From the NCBI GenBank assembly GCA_947652925.1, contig CANTEW010000006.1, forward strand, positions 22,193 to 86,192: a DNA stretch of 64,000 bases, given 5' to 3'. Shown piece by piece: positions 26,248-36,556 of the stretch. The first letter of the stretch is position 1, and each line of letters begins with the position of its first letter. Below the pieces are notes generated by a model that saw only the letters and a list, made by a program, of their open reading frames with translations, made no database searches and was not told the origin of the DNA. The position numbers were made by a program, and so were the translations under genes. The DNA comes from an uncultured Lachnospiraceae bacterium (GTDB taxonomy: Bacteria; Bacillota; Clostridia; Lachnospirales; Lachnospiraceae).

Positions 26248-28472
26248 GAAAGACTTTCCTCTAATTCCTGGATCCGGATATCCAGGGCACTGTAACGCCC
26301 TGACTCCCGCTTATTTTCGATCATCTGCCGGAATGTCTCCACACTCCCCACAAGGGCCACACATTTCCTTGCCCTGGTCACCGCCGTATAGAGCAGGTTC
26401 CGGTTCATCAGCATCTGCGGCCCGGTGAGCAGGGGGATCACCACTGCGGGATATTCGCTCCCCTGGGATTTATGTATCGTCACTGCATAAGCCAATTCCA
26501 GCTCATCCAGCTGTTTAAACGGATAATCCACATACCTGCCCTGGTCAAACTCCACAGTCATCAGTCCGGCAAACTCATTGATCTGACGCACTCTCCCGAT
26601 ATCTCCATTGAAGACGCCCACGCCCTTCTCCACAGGGATCCCGTACGCGCCCCGTACCTCCCACTCGAGCTGATAATTATTTTTTATCTGCATCACTTTA
26701 TCACCCTGGCGGAAGAGGACATGTCCATATTCTTTCTCTTTTTTGGACTGGTCGGGCGGATTCAGATACCTCTGTAAAAAGGGGTTCAGCTGTTCCACTC
26801 CCAGGACGCCTTTGCGCATGGGCGTGAGGACCTGGATCTCCATTGGATCCGTATGGACATACTTGGGGAGTTTTTCCTGGATCAGCGCCACCACCACCCG
26901 CAGGACCAGGATAGCTTCCTGCCGTTCCAGGAAAAAGAAGTCCCTGCTCTTATTGCTCAGCTCCACCTGCTCCCCCCGGTTGATCTTATGGGCATTGACC
27001 ACGATATCGCTCTTGCCCGCCTGCCGGAAGATCCGCTTCAATCCCACCACTGGAAAAGCCTGGGACGCGATGATATCCCGGAGTACATTCCCCGGGCCTA
27101 CGCTGGGGAGCTGGTCCACATCCCCCACCAGGATCAGGCGTGTCCCCACGCTCAGGGCCGACAAAAGCGCATGCATCAGATAGATATCCACCATGGACAT
27201 CTCGTCGATGATCACCACATCTGCCTCCAGAGGATTCTGTTCATTCCTGTCAAAATGAACGCCTGCTGAAGACTCTTCCAACACACCGGACAGTTCCAAA
27301 AGGCGATGGATCGTCTGCGCTTCCCATCCAGTGGCCTCTGTCATCCGATTGGCCGCCCGCCCTGTGGGTGCGGCAAGCCGTATCTCCAGCTCTTCCCCTT
27401 CAAAATAGCGGAGCATGGCATTGATCGTCGTGGTCTTTCCAGTCCCCGGCCCTCCCGTGAGTATGGACAAGCCATGACAGGCCGCCTCTCTCACCGCCTC
27501 CCGCTGAAGATCGTCCAGCTGGATATCCGACTCTTTTTCCATAGCGCGGATCCGTTTATCCGTAACTTCCAGATCCTGCGGGATCTGCACATCCAGTTCC
27601 CGCAGTTTCCGCGCTGCGCTCAGTTCCAGGTAATAGAGCTGGCTGCTGTAGACTACGGGGCCCGCCCCCATCTCTTTTAAGATCACTTTCCGCTCAATGG
27701 CCAGATCCATCAGATTTTTTTCCATGATCTCCATCTCTACCTGCAAGAGGGAAGAAGCCTGCTGGAACAGGGCCTGTCTTGGGAGGTATACATGGCCCTG
27801 GCCTGTCGCCAGGAGCAGGGTATATAGGAGACCGCTCTTGACCCTGTGACCGGAATCCCCGCGGATCCCAATCTTCCCCGCGATCTCGTCAGCCACCTTA
27901 AACCCCACCCCTGGGATATCTTCAGCCATCTGATACGGATTTTCCCTCAGCACCTGATAGAGTCCCTGTCCATACTGCTGGTAGATCTTCGCACCCAGGT
28001 TCAGAGAGATCCCATATTTCTGCAGGAAGATCATGGCTTTTCTCATATCGGACTTTTCTTCCACCTGCTGCGCGATCTCCCGGGCCATCCGCTCGCTGAT
28101 CCCTTTTACCTCTGAGAGCCGCTCCGGTTCTTCTTCCACCACCCGGATCGTATCTTCCCCAAAATGCTTTACGATCCTGGCTGCGAGGGCCGCTCCCACC
28201 CCTTTGATCGCGCCGGATCCCAGATAGCGTTCCATTGCGGCCGTATCTTCCGGCACTTTCGTCTGAAAAGACTCGATATGGAATTGCTGCCCATAGACGG
28301 AATGTTCCGTATAATGGCCCTGTGCCTCGATGGCCTCGCCCTGGCCGATATATTGGAACGTGCCCACACAGGTGATCTCTGTCCCTTCCTCCGCCAGCAC
28401 AAAAACTGTATAACCGTTTTCTTCATTCCTGAATATGATATGGTCCACATATCCGGAAACGCTGTCTGTCAT
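26244..28472 (-). CDS. recD2: ATP-dependent RecD2-like DNA helicase
   Basis: RecD2 is a 5'-3' superfamily 1B helicase found outside RecBCD and acting in repair. The 742-residue protein has an N-terminal OB-like segment (GYVDHIIFRNEENGYTVF), helix-hairpin-helix repeats (IKGVGAALAARIV), Walker A GGPGTGKTTTINAML, Walker B VVIIDEMSMVD and the C-terminal helicase motif AVTIHKSQGSEYPAVV. The start follows GAGGGGG. It sits 14 bp after mreB and overlaps comF. Confidence 0.95.
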   Translation of the reverse strand: MTDSVSGYVDHIIFRNEENGYTVFVLAEEGTEITCVGTFQYIGQGEAIEAQGHYTEHSVYGQQFHIESFQTKVPEDTAAMERYLGSGAIKGVGAALAARIVKHFGEDTIRVVEEEPERLSEVKGISERMAREIAQQVEEKSDMRKAMIFLQKYGISLNLGAKIYQQYGQGLYQVLRENPYQMAEDIPGVGFKVADEIAGKIGIRGDSGHRVKSGLLYTLLLATGQGHVYLPRQALFQQASSLLQVEMEIMEKNLMDLAIERKVILKEMGAGPVVYSSQLYYLELSAARKLRELDVQIPQDLEVTDKRIRAMEKESDIQLDDLQREAVREAACHGLSILTGGPGTGKTTTINAMLRYFEGEELEIRLAAPTGRAANRMTEATGWEAQTIHRLLELSGVLEESSAGVHFDRNEQNPLEADVVIIDEMSMVDIYLMHALLSALSVGTRLILVGDVDQLPSVGPGNVLRDIIASQAFPVVGLKRIFRQAGKSDIVVNAHKINRGEQVELSNKSRDFFFLERQEAILVLRVVVALIQEKLPKYVHTDPMEIQVLTPMRKGVLGVEQLNPFLQRYLNPPDQSKKEKEYGHVLFRQGDKVMQIKNNYQLEWEVRGAYGIPVEKGVGVFNGDIGRVRQINEFAGLMTVEFDQGRYVDYPFKQLDELELAYAVTIHKSQGSEYPAVVIPLLTGPQMLMNRNLLYTAVTRARKCVALVGSVETFRQMIENKRESGRYSALDIRIQELEESLS

Positions 28473-28486
28473 AGCACTGCCCCCTC

Positions 28487-29470
28487 TTACATCTCCGCGG
28501 CGATCTCCGCGTATTTCCCAGTCCCTACAGCCACAGCCAGCATAGGCTCCTGTGCTGTCATAGTATTGATCCCGGTCTTCTGTTCGATCAGATCCTCAAT
28601 GCCCCCTAAGAGAGCGCCGCCGCCTGTGAGTACGATCCCTCTGTCCACCACATCAGCCGCCAGTTCCGGCGGCGTCTTCTCCAGGACTCCATGCACCGCA
28701 TCCACGATCTGGGATGTACATTCATACATAGCCTGGCGAATCTCCTCTGAAGTCAGAGTGACAGATTTTGGCAGACCTGTGATCACGTTGCGTCCCTTCA
28801 CTTCCAGAGTCAGCAGTTCCGGACGTTCGCAGGCCATCCCGATCTGGATCTTGATGTCTTCCGCCGTGCGCTCACCGATGAACAGATTATGGTTCTTGCG
28901 CACATGGCGCATGATCGCCTCGTCAAAATTATCCCCGGCTACTTTCACCGAAGCGGAGACCACCGTCCCTCCCAGGGAGATCACGGCGATATCAGAAGTG
29001 CCCCCTCCGATATCCACCACCATATTCCCACAGGGACGCAGGATATCGATCCCGGACCCGATAGCCGCCGCTATGGGTTCCTCGATCAGATGGACTTCCC
29101 GGGCACCCGCCTGGTATGTGGCCTCTTCCACCGCTTTTTTCTCCACTTCTGTCACGCCGCTGGGCACGCAGATACTGATACGGGGCTTTCTGAACGCCCG
29201 TCTCCCAATGGCCTTGGAGATAAAATATTTTAACATTTTTTCAGTGATATCGTAATCCGAGATCACCCCTTGCCGTAAAGGCCGTATGGCTACCACATTT
29301 CCCGGCGTGCGCCCGATCATCTGGCGTGCCTCTTCCCCGATCGCTTTGATCTTCTCCGTATCTTTATCGTATGCTACGACAGAGGGTTCTTTCAATACAA
29401 TTCCTTTTCCCGTGGCATATACCAATATACTGGATGTGCCCAGATCTATTCCAATGTCCGTTGCCGCCAT
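28487..29470 (-). CDS. mreB: Rod shape-determining protein MreB/Mbl
   Basis: MreB-type actin homologues guide lateral wall synthesis. The 327-residue protein has the phosphate-1 loop IGIDLGTSSILVYATGKG, NVVAIRPLRQGVISDYD, the phosphate-2 loop MVVDIGGGTSDIAVISLGG and the adenosine motif VLTGGGALLGGIEDL. The start follows AAAGGGG. No mreC or mreD is adjacent, which is common for the Mbl-type paralogue; uvrA and recD2 flank it. Confidence 0.94.
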   Translation of the reverse strand: MAATDIGIDLGTSSILVYATGKGIVLKEPSVVAYDKDTEKIKAIGEEARQMIGRTPGNVVAIRPLRQGVISDYDITEKMLKYFISKAIGRRAFRKPRISICVPSGVTEVEKKAVEEATYQAGAREVHLIEEPIAAAIGSGIDILRPCGNMVVDIGGGTSDIAVISLGGTVVSASVKVAGDNFDEAIMRHVRKNHNLFIGERTAEDIKIQIGMACERPELLTLEVKGRNVITGLPKSVTLTSEEIRQAMYECTSQIVDAVHGVLEKTPPELAADVVDRGIVLTGGGALLGGIEDLIEQKTGINTMTAQEPMLAVAVGTGKYAEIAAEM

Positions 29471-29529
29471 CGCGATCCCCTTTCCTGCAGAACATGATAT
29501 TTATTTTATATCCAAAAAAGTATCCTCTC

Positions 29530-32394
29530 TCACGCACCCGCTGCACCCGTGGATGCATGGATCATCTTATCGATGTAGATCCCTGTATAAGACTGGTCGC
29601 AGGCGGCCACCTGTTCCGGCGTCCCCTGGGCAACGACTGTGCCGCCCCGGTCCCCGCCTTCCGGCCCGATATCGATGATATGGTCCGCCGTCTTGATCAC
29701 GTCCAGATTGTGTTCGATGACCACGACGGAATTCCCGCCTTTTGCCAGACGCTGTAAGATCTGGATCAATTTATGCACATCTGCAAAATGCAGTCCCGTA
29801 GTCGGTTCATCCAGGATATAGATGGTCTTTCCCGTACTCCTCTTGCTCAATTCCGTGGCCAGCTTCACCCGCTGGGCTTCACCGCCGGACAGAGTCGTAG
29901 AGGGCTGTCCCAGGCGGATATAGGGCAGGCCCACATCGTACAGCGTCTGGATCTTTCGGTTGATGGAAGGGATCGCCTGGAAAAAATCCAGGGCCTCCTC
30001 CACCGTCATATCCAATACATCAAAGATACTCTTATCCTTGTATTTTACCTCCAAAGTTTCCCGGTTATACCGTTTCCCCTGACAAACTTCACAGGGCACA
30101 TACACATCCGGCAGAAAATGCATCTCGATCTTCAGGATGCCGTCCCCGCCGCAGGCCTCACAGCGGCCCCCTTTCACATTAAAGCTGAACCGTCCCTTCT
30201 TATAGCCGCGGGCTTTCGCATCCGGCGTAGAGGCAAACAGATCGCGGATCTGGTCGAAGACCCCCGTATACGTGGCCGGATTGGAACGGGGGGTCCGCCC
30301 GATCGGAGACTGGTCGATATTGATCACCTTGTCCAGCTGTTCGATCCCTGCGATCCCCTTATGTCTCCCCGGGATCACCCTGGCCCTGTTCAGTTTCCTC
30401 GCCAGGCCTTTATAGAGGATCTCATTGACCAGTGAACTCTTTCCCGAACCGGAAACCCCGGTCACACAGGTGATCACCCCCAGAGGGATGTCCACATCCA
30501 CATTTTTCAGGTTGTTCTCAGCCGCTCCCCGGATCTTCAGATAACCGGTAGGCTCTTTCCTGGTCTCCGGGACAGGGATCTGTATCCGGCCGCTCAGATA
30601 CTGCCCGGTAATGGAATCTTTGTTCTCCATCAATTCCTTGGCCGTCCCGATGCCCACCAGCCTGCCGCCGTGTTCCCCTGCGCCCGGCCCGATGTCCACC
30701 ACGCAGTCCGCGGCCAGCATGGTGTCCGCGTCATGCTCCACCACGATCAGCGTATTGCCAAGATCGCGCAGATGGCAGAGGGTGCGCAGCAGCTTATCGT
30801 TATCCCTCTGGTGCAGGCCGATGCTGGGTTCATCCAGGATATAGGCTACGCCCACCAGCCCGGACCCGATCTGGGTCGCCAGACGGATGCGCTGGGCCTC
30901 CCCGCCGGATAAGGTGGCTGTAGCCCTGGACAGAGTCAGATATTCCAGCCCCACATCCACCAGAAAACCGACCCGGGCGCGGATCTCTTTTAAGACCTGA
31001 TGCCCGATCAGCTCCTGTTGTTTTGTCAATTCCAGATGCTCCAGGAACTCCTGGAGCTTGACAATGGACATAGAGGTCACTTTATAGATATTCTCGCCGC
31101 CCACAGTCACCGCCAGGGACTCCTGCTTCAGCCGCTGGCCTTTGCAGACGCGGCAGGGCGTGATCCGCATGAAACTCTCATATTCCTGCTTGCTGGTCTC
31201 AGACCCGGTCTCCCGGTAACGCCGCTCCACATTGCGGATCAGTCCCTCAAAAGCAACATCATAGACGCCCTCGCCCCTCTGTCCTTTATAGCGGACTTTG
31301 ACTTTTTTTCCGTCCGTACCGTAAATGATCACATCCTGGATATCCTGGGTATAGTCCTCAAAAGGTGTGTCCAGGTCAAAATCATACTCTCTCGCCAGCG
31401 CATCCAGGATAGCCCTGGTGAAGCTCCCCTTATCTGTACAGGAATGCCATCCCATCACTGCGATCGCCCCCTGGGAGATGCTCAGCGTCTGATCCGGGAT
31501 CATCAGATCCACATCAAATTCCATCTTGTATCCCAGCCCGCTGCAGGCGGGACAGGCTCCGAATGGATTGTTAAATGAAAAACTCCTGGGCTCGATCTCG
31601 TCTATGCTCACCCCGCAATCCGGACAGGAAAAACTCTGGCTGAAATTGATCACATTACCGTCCATCGTATCCACCACCAGCAGCCCCTCCGCCAGAGACA
31701 GTACATTCTCGATAGAATCTGTCAGCCGTTTCTCGATCCCTGGCTTGACCACCAGCCGGTCCACCACGATCTCTATATTATGTTTGATATTTTTTTCCAG
31801 AGTGATCTCCTCAGACAGATCGTACAGGTTCCCGTCCACCTGTACGCGGACGTACCCGCTCTTTTTTGCCTGTTCGAACAACTTCGCATGGGTACCCTTG
31901 CGCCCTCTGACCACCGGAGCCAACAATTGGATACGGGTCTTTTCCGGCAGTGCCATGATCTGGTCTACCATCTGGTCCACCGTCTGGCGCATGATCTCCC
32001 GTCCGCATTTCGGACAATGGGGGATACCGATCCGCGCGTAGAGCAGGCGGAAATAGTCATAGATCTCCGTGACTGTCCCCACCGTAGACCGGGGATTCCG
32101 GTTCGTCGATTTCTGATCGATCGAGATCGCCGGGGACAGCCCTTCGATGCTCTCCACGTCCGGCTTCTCCATCTGTCCCAGGAACTGTCTGGCGTAGGAT
32201 GTGAGGGATTCCATATACCGTCTCTGTCCTTCTGCATAGATGGTATCAAAAGCCAGGGAACTCTTCCCGGAACCTGAGAGTCCAGTCAGGACCACAAATT
32301 CATTCCGGGGGATATCCACATCAAGATTCTTCAGATTATTCTCGTTCGCTCCCCGGATCTTTATAAACTCTTTCGATTTCTTTGGTGCTGCCAT
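29530..32394 (-). CDS. uvrA: Excinuclease ABC subunit UvrA
   Basis: UvrA is the DNA-damage sensor of nucleotide excision repair, an ABC-type ATPase working with UvrB. The 954-residue protein has two Walker A motifs ([13 protein letters not shown] and [13 protein letters not shown]), two ABC signatures ([12 protein letters not shown] and [12 protein letters not shown]) and three zinc-finger cysteine groups (CPKCG, CPDCG...[16 protein letters not shown]...CEVCQGKRY). A LexA/DinR box overlaps its promoter, so SOS induction is likely. uvrB is not in the window. Confidence 0.97.
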   Translation of the reverse strand: MAAPKKSKEFIKIRGANENNLKNLDVDIPRNEFVVLTGLSGSGKSSLAFDTIYAEGQRRYMESLTSYARQFLGQMEKPDVESIEGLSPAISIDQKSTNRNPRSTVGTVTEIYDYFRLLYARIGIPHCPKCGREIMRQTVDQMVDQIMALPEKTRIQLLAPVVRGRKGTHAKLFEQAKKSGYVRVQVDGNLYDLSEEITLEKNIKHNIEIVVDRLVVKPGIEKRLTDSIENVLSLAEGLLVVDTMDGNVINFSQSFSCPDCGVSIDEIEPRSFSFNNPFGACPACSGLGYKMEFDVDLMIPDQTLSISQGAIAVMGWHSCTDKGSFTRAILDALAREYDFDLDTPFEDYTQDIQDVIIYGTDGKKVKVRYKGQRGEGVYDVAFEGLIRNVERRYRETGSETSKQEYESFMRITPCRVCKGQRLKQESLAVTVGGENIYKVTSMSIVKLQEFLEHLELTKQQELIGHQVLKEIRARVGFLVDVGLEYLTLSRATATLSGGEAQRIRLATQIGSGLVGVAYILDEPSIGLHQRDNDKLLRTLCHLRDLGNTLIVVEHDADTMLAADCVVDIGPGAGEHGGRLVGIGTAKELMENKDSITGQYLSGRIQIPVPETRKEPTGYLKIRGAAENNLKNVDVDIPLGVITCVTGVSGSGKSSLVNEILYKGLARKLNRARVIPGRHKGIAGIEQLDKVINIDQSPIGRTPRSNPATYTGVFDQIRDLFASTPDAKARGYKKGRFSFNVKGGRCEACGGDGILKIEMHFLPDVYVPCEVCQGKRYNRETLEVKYKDKSIFDVLDMTVEEALDFFQAIPSINRKIQTLYDVGLPYIRLGQPSTTLSGGEAQRVKLATELSKRSTGKTIYILDEPTTGLHFADVHKLIQILQRLAKGGNSVVVIEHNLDVIKTADHIIDIGPEGGDRGGTVVAQGTPEQVAACDQSYTGIYIDKMIHASTGAAGA

Positions 32395-32452
32395 GATGCT
32401 TCTCCTTATGCTCTACAAGATATAAGATATCCATTTCCTTGATCTTCCATAC

Positions 32453-32481
32453 AGTGTATCACAAATGGACAGGATTTTCAA
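32453..32481 (-). promoter_or_regulatory. Sigma-A promoter for uvrA
   Basis: On the minus strand TTGAAA (32476-32481), a 17-bp spacer and TACACT (32453-32458) lie 58 nt before the uvrA ATG. The -35 overlaps the LexA box by 3 bp. Confidence 0.7.
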
Positions 32482-32492
32482 ACATCCGTTCG
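32479..32492 (-). promoter_or_regulatory. LexA (DinR) SOS box upstream of uvrA
   Basis: CGAACGGATGTTTG matches the Gram-positive DinR consensus CGAACRNRYGTTYG at every position. It overlaps the uvrA -35 hexamer, where bound LexA would block RNA polymerase. Confidence 0.85.
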
Positions 32493-32579
32493 TATTTTAT
32501 ACTTTTTTTATGATCTTACCATCATAACATAAACCCGGAGCCCGCTCAAGGTTTTCGCAAAAAATGGACAGATCCCTTC

Positions 32580-32608
32580 TTGACATTTGGCCTGCTCCAT
32601 GATATACA
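32580..32608 (+). promoter_or_regulatory. Sigma-A promoter for hisD
   Basis: TTGACA (32580-32585), a 17-bp spacer and TATACA (32603-32608) lie about 44 nt before the hisD start, with GAAGGAAG as ribosome-binding site. Confidence 0.7.
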
Positions 32609-32651
32609 ATCAACATACAGAAACTCCAATACATAAAGAAGGAAGCACATC

Positions 32652-33926
32652 ATGAAGATATTAAAAAGTTCAAGGAAACGCACACCCGCAGACACCCGCA
32701 GCCTGCAGACTGCCGTAGCAGAGATCATCGACCGGGTCTGCCGGGAAGGGGACGATGCATTGAGATATTATGCGCAGAGATTTGACCAGTGCAGCCGCAT
32801 AAACATACGCGTCACGCAAGAAGAGATCCGGGACGCTTACCAGAAGCTCAGATCCCAGGAGATCGAAGATATGAAAACAGCCCTGGGGAACATCCGTGCA
32901 TTTGCCCAGGCACAGCGAGGGACTCTGACTGAGATAGAGGATTTCAGCCCTATGCCCGGCATCCATCTGGGCCACCGGGTCATCCCCGTACGTTCCTGCT
33001 GCTGTTACGTGCCGGGGGGCAGCTATCCCCTTTATTCCACAGCGCTGATGCTGGCGGCTCCCGCCAAAGCCGCCGGTGTCCCCCGTATCACCGCCTGCTC
33101 GCCTGTGGTCAAAGGCAGCGGCAATATCCACCCGAAGACTCTGGTCGCCATGGACCTGGCGGGTGTGGATGAGATCTATGCCGTGGGCGGCGCCCAGGCG
33201 ATCGCCGCTTTCTCCTACGGCACAGAGCAGATCCAGCCTGTAGACCTGATCGTAGGTCCGGGCAACCAGTATGTCACAGAAGCCAAACGCCAATGTTACG
33301 GGCAGGTGGGCATCGATTTTGTCGCAGGCCCCAGCGAAGTCCTGGTGCTGGCAGACCAGACGGCCGATCCGGATGTGGTAGCCGCCGACCTCCTCGCCCA
33401 GTCGGAACACGACCCCAATGCAAAGGGTATCGTCATCACTATTGATGAGACTTTTGGCCAGGCCGTAGCCGCCTCTGTGCAAAAACAGCTGGAGACTCTG
33501 GAGACCGCCCCCATCGCCCGGCAGTCCTGGGAGGCCTACGGCGAGATCCTCCTGGCGGACTCTCTCCAGGAGGCTGTTGGACTCATCAACGCTTACGCCC
33601 CGGAACACCTGGAGATCAACGTACACGACCCACAAGAGATCCTGCCGCTCTTACACAACTACGGCTCTCTCTTCATCGGCGAGAACACGGCGGAAGTATT
33701 CGGGGACTATGCTTCCGGCACAAACCACACCCTGCCCACTCTGCGGGCTTCCCGCTATACAGGGGGCGTATGGGTGGGGACGTTCCTGAAGACCTGCACC
33801 CACCAGAGCATGACCCCCGAAGCTTCGCAGAAGATCGCGCCCCTGGTGGCGCGTATGGCCAGAGGCGAAGGACTGGCCGGACATGCAAGGGCAGCCCAGA
33901 TCCGGGCTGACGGCAACAGATCATGA
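32652..33926 (+). CDS. hisD: Histidinol dehydrogenase family protein
   Basis: HisD oxidises L-histidinol twice to L-histidine with NAD. The 424-residue protein has YVPGGSYPLYSTALMLAAPA, the zinc ligands in LAQSEHDP, the catalytic Glu-His in YAPEHLEINV, FGDYASGTNHTLPT and the final histidine in GLAGHARAAQ, so the active site looks complete. It is a single gene with its own promoter and no other his gene nearby. A HisD-family dehydrogenase with another substrate is therefore possible. Confidence 0.85.
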   Translation: MKILKSSRKRTPADTRSLQTAVAEIIDRVCREGDDALRYYAQRFDQCSRINIRVTQEEIRDAYQKLRSQEIEDMKTALGNIRAFAQAQRGTLTEIEDFSPMPGIHLGHRVIPVRSCCCYVPGGSYPLYSTALMLAAPAKAAGVPRITACSPVVKGSGNIHPKTLVAMDLAGVDEIYAVGGAQAIAAFSYGTEQIQPVDLIVGPGNQYVTEAKRQCYGQVGIDFVAGPSEVLVLADQTADPDVVAADLLAQSEHDPNAKGIVITIDETFGQAVAASVQKQLETLETAPIARQSWEAYGEILLADSLQEAVGLINAYAPEHLEINVHDPQEILPLLHNYGSLFIGENTAEVFGDYASGTNHTLPTLRASRYTGGVWVGTFLKTCTHQSMTPEASQKIAPLVARMARGEGLAGHARAAQIRADGNRS

Positions 33927-33946
33927 GAGACAAAAAATAGTCAAAA

Positions 33947-34001
33947 ATACTCCTTTTCGATAAAATCCCTCTATATCCTGGCTTTTATCGAAAAGGAGTA
34001 T
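33947..34001. terminator. Long-stem terminator between hisD and the sugar operon
   Basis: A 19-bp perfect stem (33947-33965 with 33983-34001) closes a 17-nt loop. On the minus strand it is followed by TTTTTGAC, so it chiefly ends the epimerase operon. On plus the following bases are not T-rich, though the stem may still slow hisD transcripts. Confidence 0.85.
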
Positions 34002-34021
34002 CTCTCTGACAAAAAACATAT

Positions 34022-34894
34022 TCAACAGACCGTGATACTCCACGTATTCACATACTGTTCTCCGCCAGCTAGACGGATCAGATCGCTCTTACATTTAAAT
34101 TCTTCCACAACGTCCTGTCTGGAAGGGAGGGACGTCCAGGGTTCGATACATATATAAGGCGCCTCCGTCCCCGGCGCGTGCCAGAGTCCCAGATAGGGCA
34201 TGTCCGGATAAGATACTCTCACCTGCCGTGTACCCTTATCCGACTTTAACGTCACCTCATCCGCCATATTTTTTAACACGATCGCGTCCTCGTCAAACAT
34301 CCCATGGGACAGCCGCAAGATCCTGCCGTCTTCAAGGGGAAACCGTTCATCCCTCCCGCTCAGAAAGCAGGCGGGCGTATGCCCGATCCGTTCCGGGCAG
34401 CTCTGGAGCGCAAATTCCAGATGATAGTCTGAAAATCCCAATCCTTCCTCAAGAGGCACCCGAAAACCCGGATGCCCTCCGATGCCAAAATACATCGTCT
34501 CACAGGAACAGTTTGAGACACGATACGTGACCATGACCGTATCACGCCGCAATCTATACGCTGCCTGGAGGACAAAATGATACGGATACATCCGGTAAGT
34601 CTCCCCGTCATCCCGCAGCTCAAAAGTGATGCTCTCTTCCCTCTGCTCCACTACATTGAACAGGCATTTCCTGGCAAAACCATGGATATCCATCTCATAT
34701 CCTTTACCTGCCAGCATGTACCTCCCGTCTGTGAACCTCCCCACATAGGGAAAAAGGAGCGGCGACTGCTCGCCCCAATATTGCGGATCCCCATCCCACA
34801 GATATTCTTGTCCGTCTTTTTGGATCGACTTAAGTTCCGCGCCTCTGTCCGACAGGATCAGCTGCAGGTATCCATTCCTGATCTTATGATCCAT
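34022..34894 (-). CDS. Aldose 1-epimerase family protein (LacX-like)
   Basis: Members of the aldose 1-epimerase family interconvert sugar anomers. The 290-residue protein has a galactose-mutarotase beta-sandwich pattern with LLFPYVGRFTDGRY, MDIHGFARKCLF, YRVSNCSCETMYFGIGGHPGFRVPLEEG and the C-terminal CIEPWTSLPSR. It resembles the LacX branch more than GalM. It is the last gene of the sugar operon, 26 bp after the isomerase gene, and is followed by a strong terminator. Confidence 0.85.
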   Translation of the reverse strand: MDHKIRNGYLQLILSDRGAELKSIQKDGQEYLWDGDPQYWGEQSPLLFPYVGRFTDGRYMLAGKGYEMDIHGFARKCLFNVVEQREESITFELRDDGETYRMYPYHFVLQAAYRLRRDTVMVTYRVSNCSCETMYFGIGGHPGFRVPLEEGLGFSDYHLEFALQSCPERIGHTPACFLSGRDERFPLEDGRILRLSHGMFDEDAIVLKNMADEVTLKSDKGTRQVRVSYPDMPYLGLWHAPGTEAPYICIEPWTSLPSRQDVVEEFKCKSDLIRLAGGEQYVNTWSITVC

Positions 34895-34920
34895 ATCCTC
34901 CTCCTGTATATCTGTACGCT

Positions 34921-35604
34921 CTATCTCGCCTCCGGATATTCATTGCAGAGCAGACGGTAAGGCGGCTCATCCTCTTCCACTTTCGGGAAACGTCCGATCG
35001 GTTCATAAAAGCGGTTGTCATTCTCATCATCATTGCACATGGAGACTTCTCCCAGAAGGACCGCCCCGCCCGTTTCCGGCATGATGAAATCATGATACAT
35101 GTACGGGGTGATCGTGATGCTCTCTCCCGGCCTCAGCCGCACTTTCGTCCCCGCCGGCACGATCTCAGTCTTCCCGTCGCAGCACACTGTCACATCTGTA
35201 TCCAGCATCGACCCGTCTTCCGCCCCATTATACACCGTGATATAGATCTCATTTCCGCCCCGGTTGATGATATCCTCCAGCTTATTCCAGTGATAATGCA
35301 TGGGCGCCGTCTGTCCTTCATACAACATAAGGAGTTTTTCCGCATATGGTTTCGGATACTTCTCCGGCATCTTCTGGTTCCCATTACGGATCGTAAAGAG
35401 CGAGAACCCTACTTTATCAAAATCATCCAGACCATAATCTGTGATATCCCAGCCCAGACGATTATCCCGTATCTCATCATACTCATGTCCAACATTTTCC
35501 CAGTCCTTTGCACTCCATCCTGCAAACGGCGGCATCTCAAACCCATGTTTCCTGATCAGAGCTTCCATATCCTTTATCACTTCATTGATCCTCGAACGTT
35601 TCAT
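34921..35604 (-). CDS. D-lyxose ketol-isomerase family protein
   Basis: The family (DUF1498 type, cupin fold) isomerises D-lyxose to D-xylulose and, in some members, D-mannose to D-fructose using a divalent metal. The 227-residue protein has the cupin metal motif MHYHWNKLEDIINRGG and a second metal histidine in PYMYHDFIMPETGG. It lies in the sugar operon between the RpiR regulator and the epimerase. The true substrate of the operon is unknown; ketose formation fits the kinase and aldolases upstream. Confidence 0.82.
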   Translation of the reverse strand: MKRSRINEVIKDMEALIRKHGFEMPPFAGWSAKDWENVGHEYDEIRDNRLGWDITDYGLDDFDKVGFSLFTIRNGNQKMPEKYPKPYAEKLLMLYEGQTAPMHYHWNKLEDIINRGGNEIYITVYNGAEDGSMLDTDVTVCCDGKTEIVPAGTKVRLRPGESITITPYMYHDFIMPETGGAVLLGEVSMCNDDENDNRFYEPIGRFPKVEEDEPPYRLLCNEYPEAR

Positions 35605-35673
35605 AGATATCCTCTCCTTCTATACCAAATGATAGCAGGGAATGTGGGATCCCTGCTATCACTCCGTACATCA

Positions 35674-36534
35674 TCACATTTTATATTCTGATAACATCAT
35701 TTCCGGTTTATCGGCATTTTTTGTCTTGATCAGCTCTTCGTTCGTGACAAAATTAAGTAACGCATCGATCACAGCAGTCTCATTTAAATGTGCATAACTC
35801 TTATAATAACTGAACGCTTCCTCTTTTCCCGAAGAAAGGAGCACATAGTCCGCCAGATCTGAGACCGGAGACTGGGCAAAGGCTGTGATGGCGATACTCT
35901 TCAGCCCTTTCTCTCTTCCCAGTTCCAGCCCCTGGATCACCTGTTTGGACGTCCCGGACTGGGTGATCGCGATCAGGATATCCCCCTCGTCGGCAAGATT
36001 CACATGATTCAGGAAATATTCCGGCGCAACATTATATGTACATTTCACACCCAGTCTCCCAAGGCGGAATCCCATGTACTGTGCCAGCGGACTGGTGTTG
36101 CCCACTGCCATGATATGTGCCTGTTTACAGGTCTTGAGAAGATCCACACATCCCAACATCACTTTTGGATCGATCGCCCTCCCGATCTCCAGCAGGGCTT
36201 TTGCATATCCCTGGAACACTTTCTCCACACTGCCTTTTCCCTCCACCGGACTGGCACTGCCGTACTGGAGCTTGCCCAGATCCCGGGCGAGGGTGATCCG
36301 AAATTGATAATATCCCGTGTATCCGATGTGATGGCACATCCTCACCACTGTCGCATCACTGACCCCGCTGTGTTTCGCCAACTGGGACACATTGGAATCA
36401 ACGGCCCTCCGTGGATCCTGCAGGACAAAATCCGCCACCTTTTTTTCTGCAGAAAAGAATTTTCCATAGTTCTCCCTGATGACCTGGAGGACTTCTTTCT
36501 CTATGATCTCTGCTGCTGCATTACTTTTTTCCAC
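35674..36534 (-). CDS. RpiR/MurR family transcriptional regulator
   Basis: RpiR-type regulators have an N-terminal helix-turn-helix and a C-terminal SIS domain that binds sugar phosphates. The 286-residue protein has the HTH around residues 40-80 (LAKHSGVSDATVVRMCHHIG) and an SIS domain with MAVGNTSPLAQYMGFRLG and AITQSGTSKQVIQGLELG. It is encoded within the operon. Two TGAAA-N5-TTTCA-like palindromes at the operon promoter (42973-42987 and 42845-42859) are its probable operators. Confidence 0.9.
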   Translation of the reverse strand: MEKSNAAAEIIEKEVLQVIRENYGKFFSAEKKVADFVLQDPRRAVDSNVSQLAKHSGVSDATVVRMCHHIGYTGYYQFRITLARDLGKLQYGSASPVEGKGSVEKVFQGYAKALLEIGRAIDPKVMLGCVDLLKTCKQAHIMAVGNTSPLAQYMGFRLGRLGVKCTYNVAPEYFLNHVNLADEGDILIAITQSGTSKQVIQGLELGREKGLKSIAITAFAQSPVSDLADYVLLSSGKEEAFSYYKSYAHLNETAVIDALLNFVTNEELIKTKNADKPEMMLSEYKM

Positions 36535-36556
36535 TTACTGATACCTCTATAAAGAT

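Noticed and set aside
33947-34001. Insertion-sequence end suggested by a 19-bp inverted repeat
   Set aside because: The loop is 17 nt and a T-run follows on the minus strand, so a terminator is the simpler reading.
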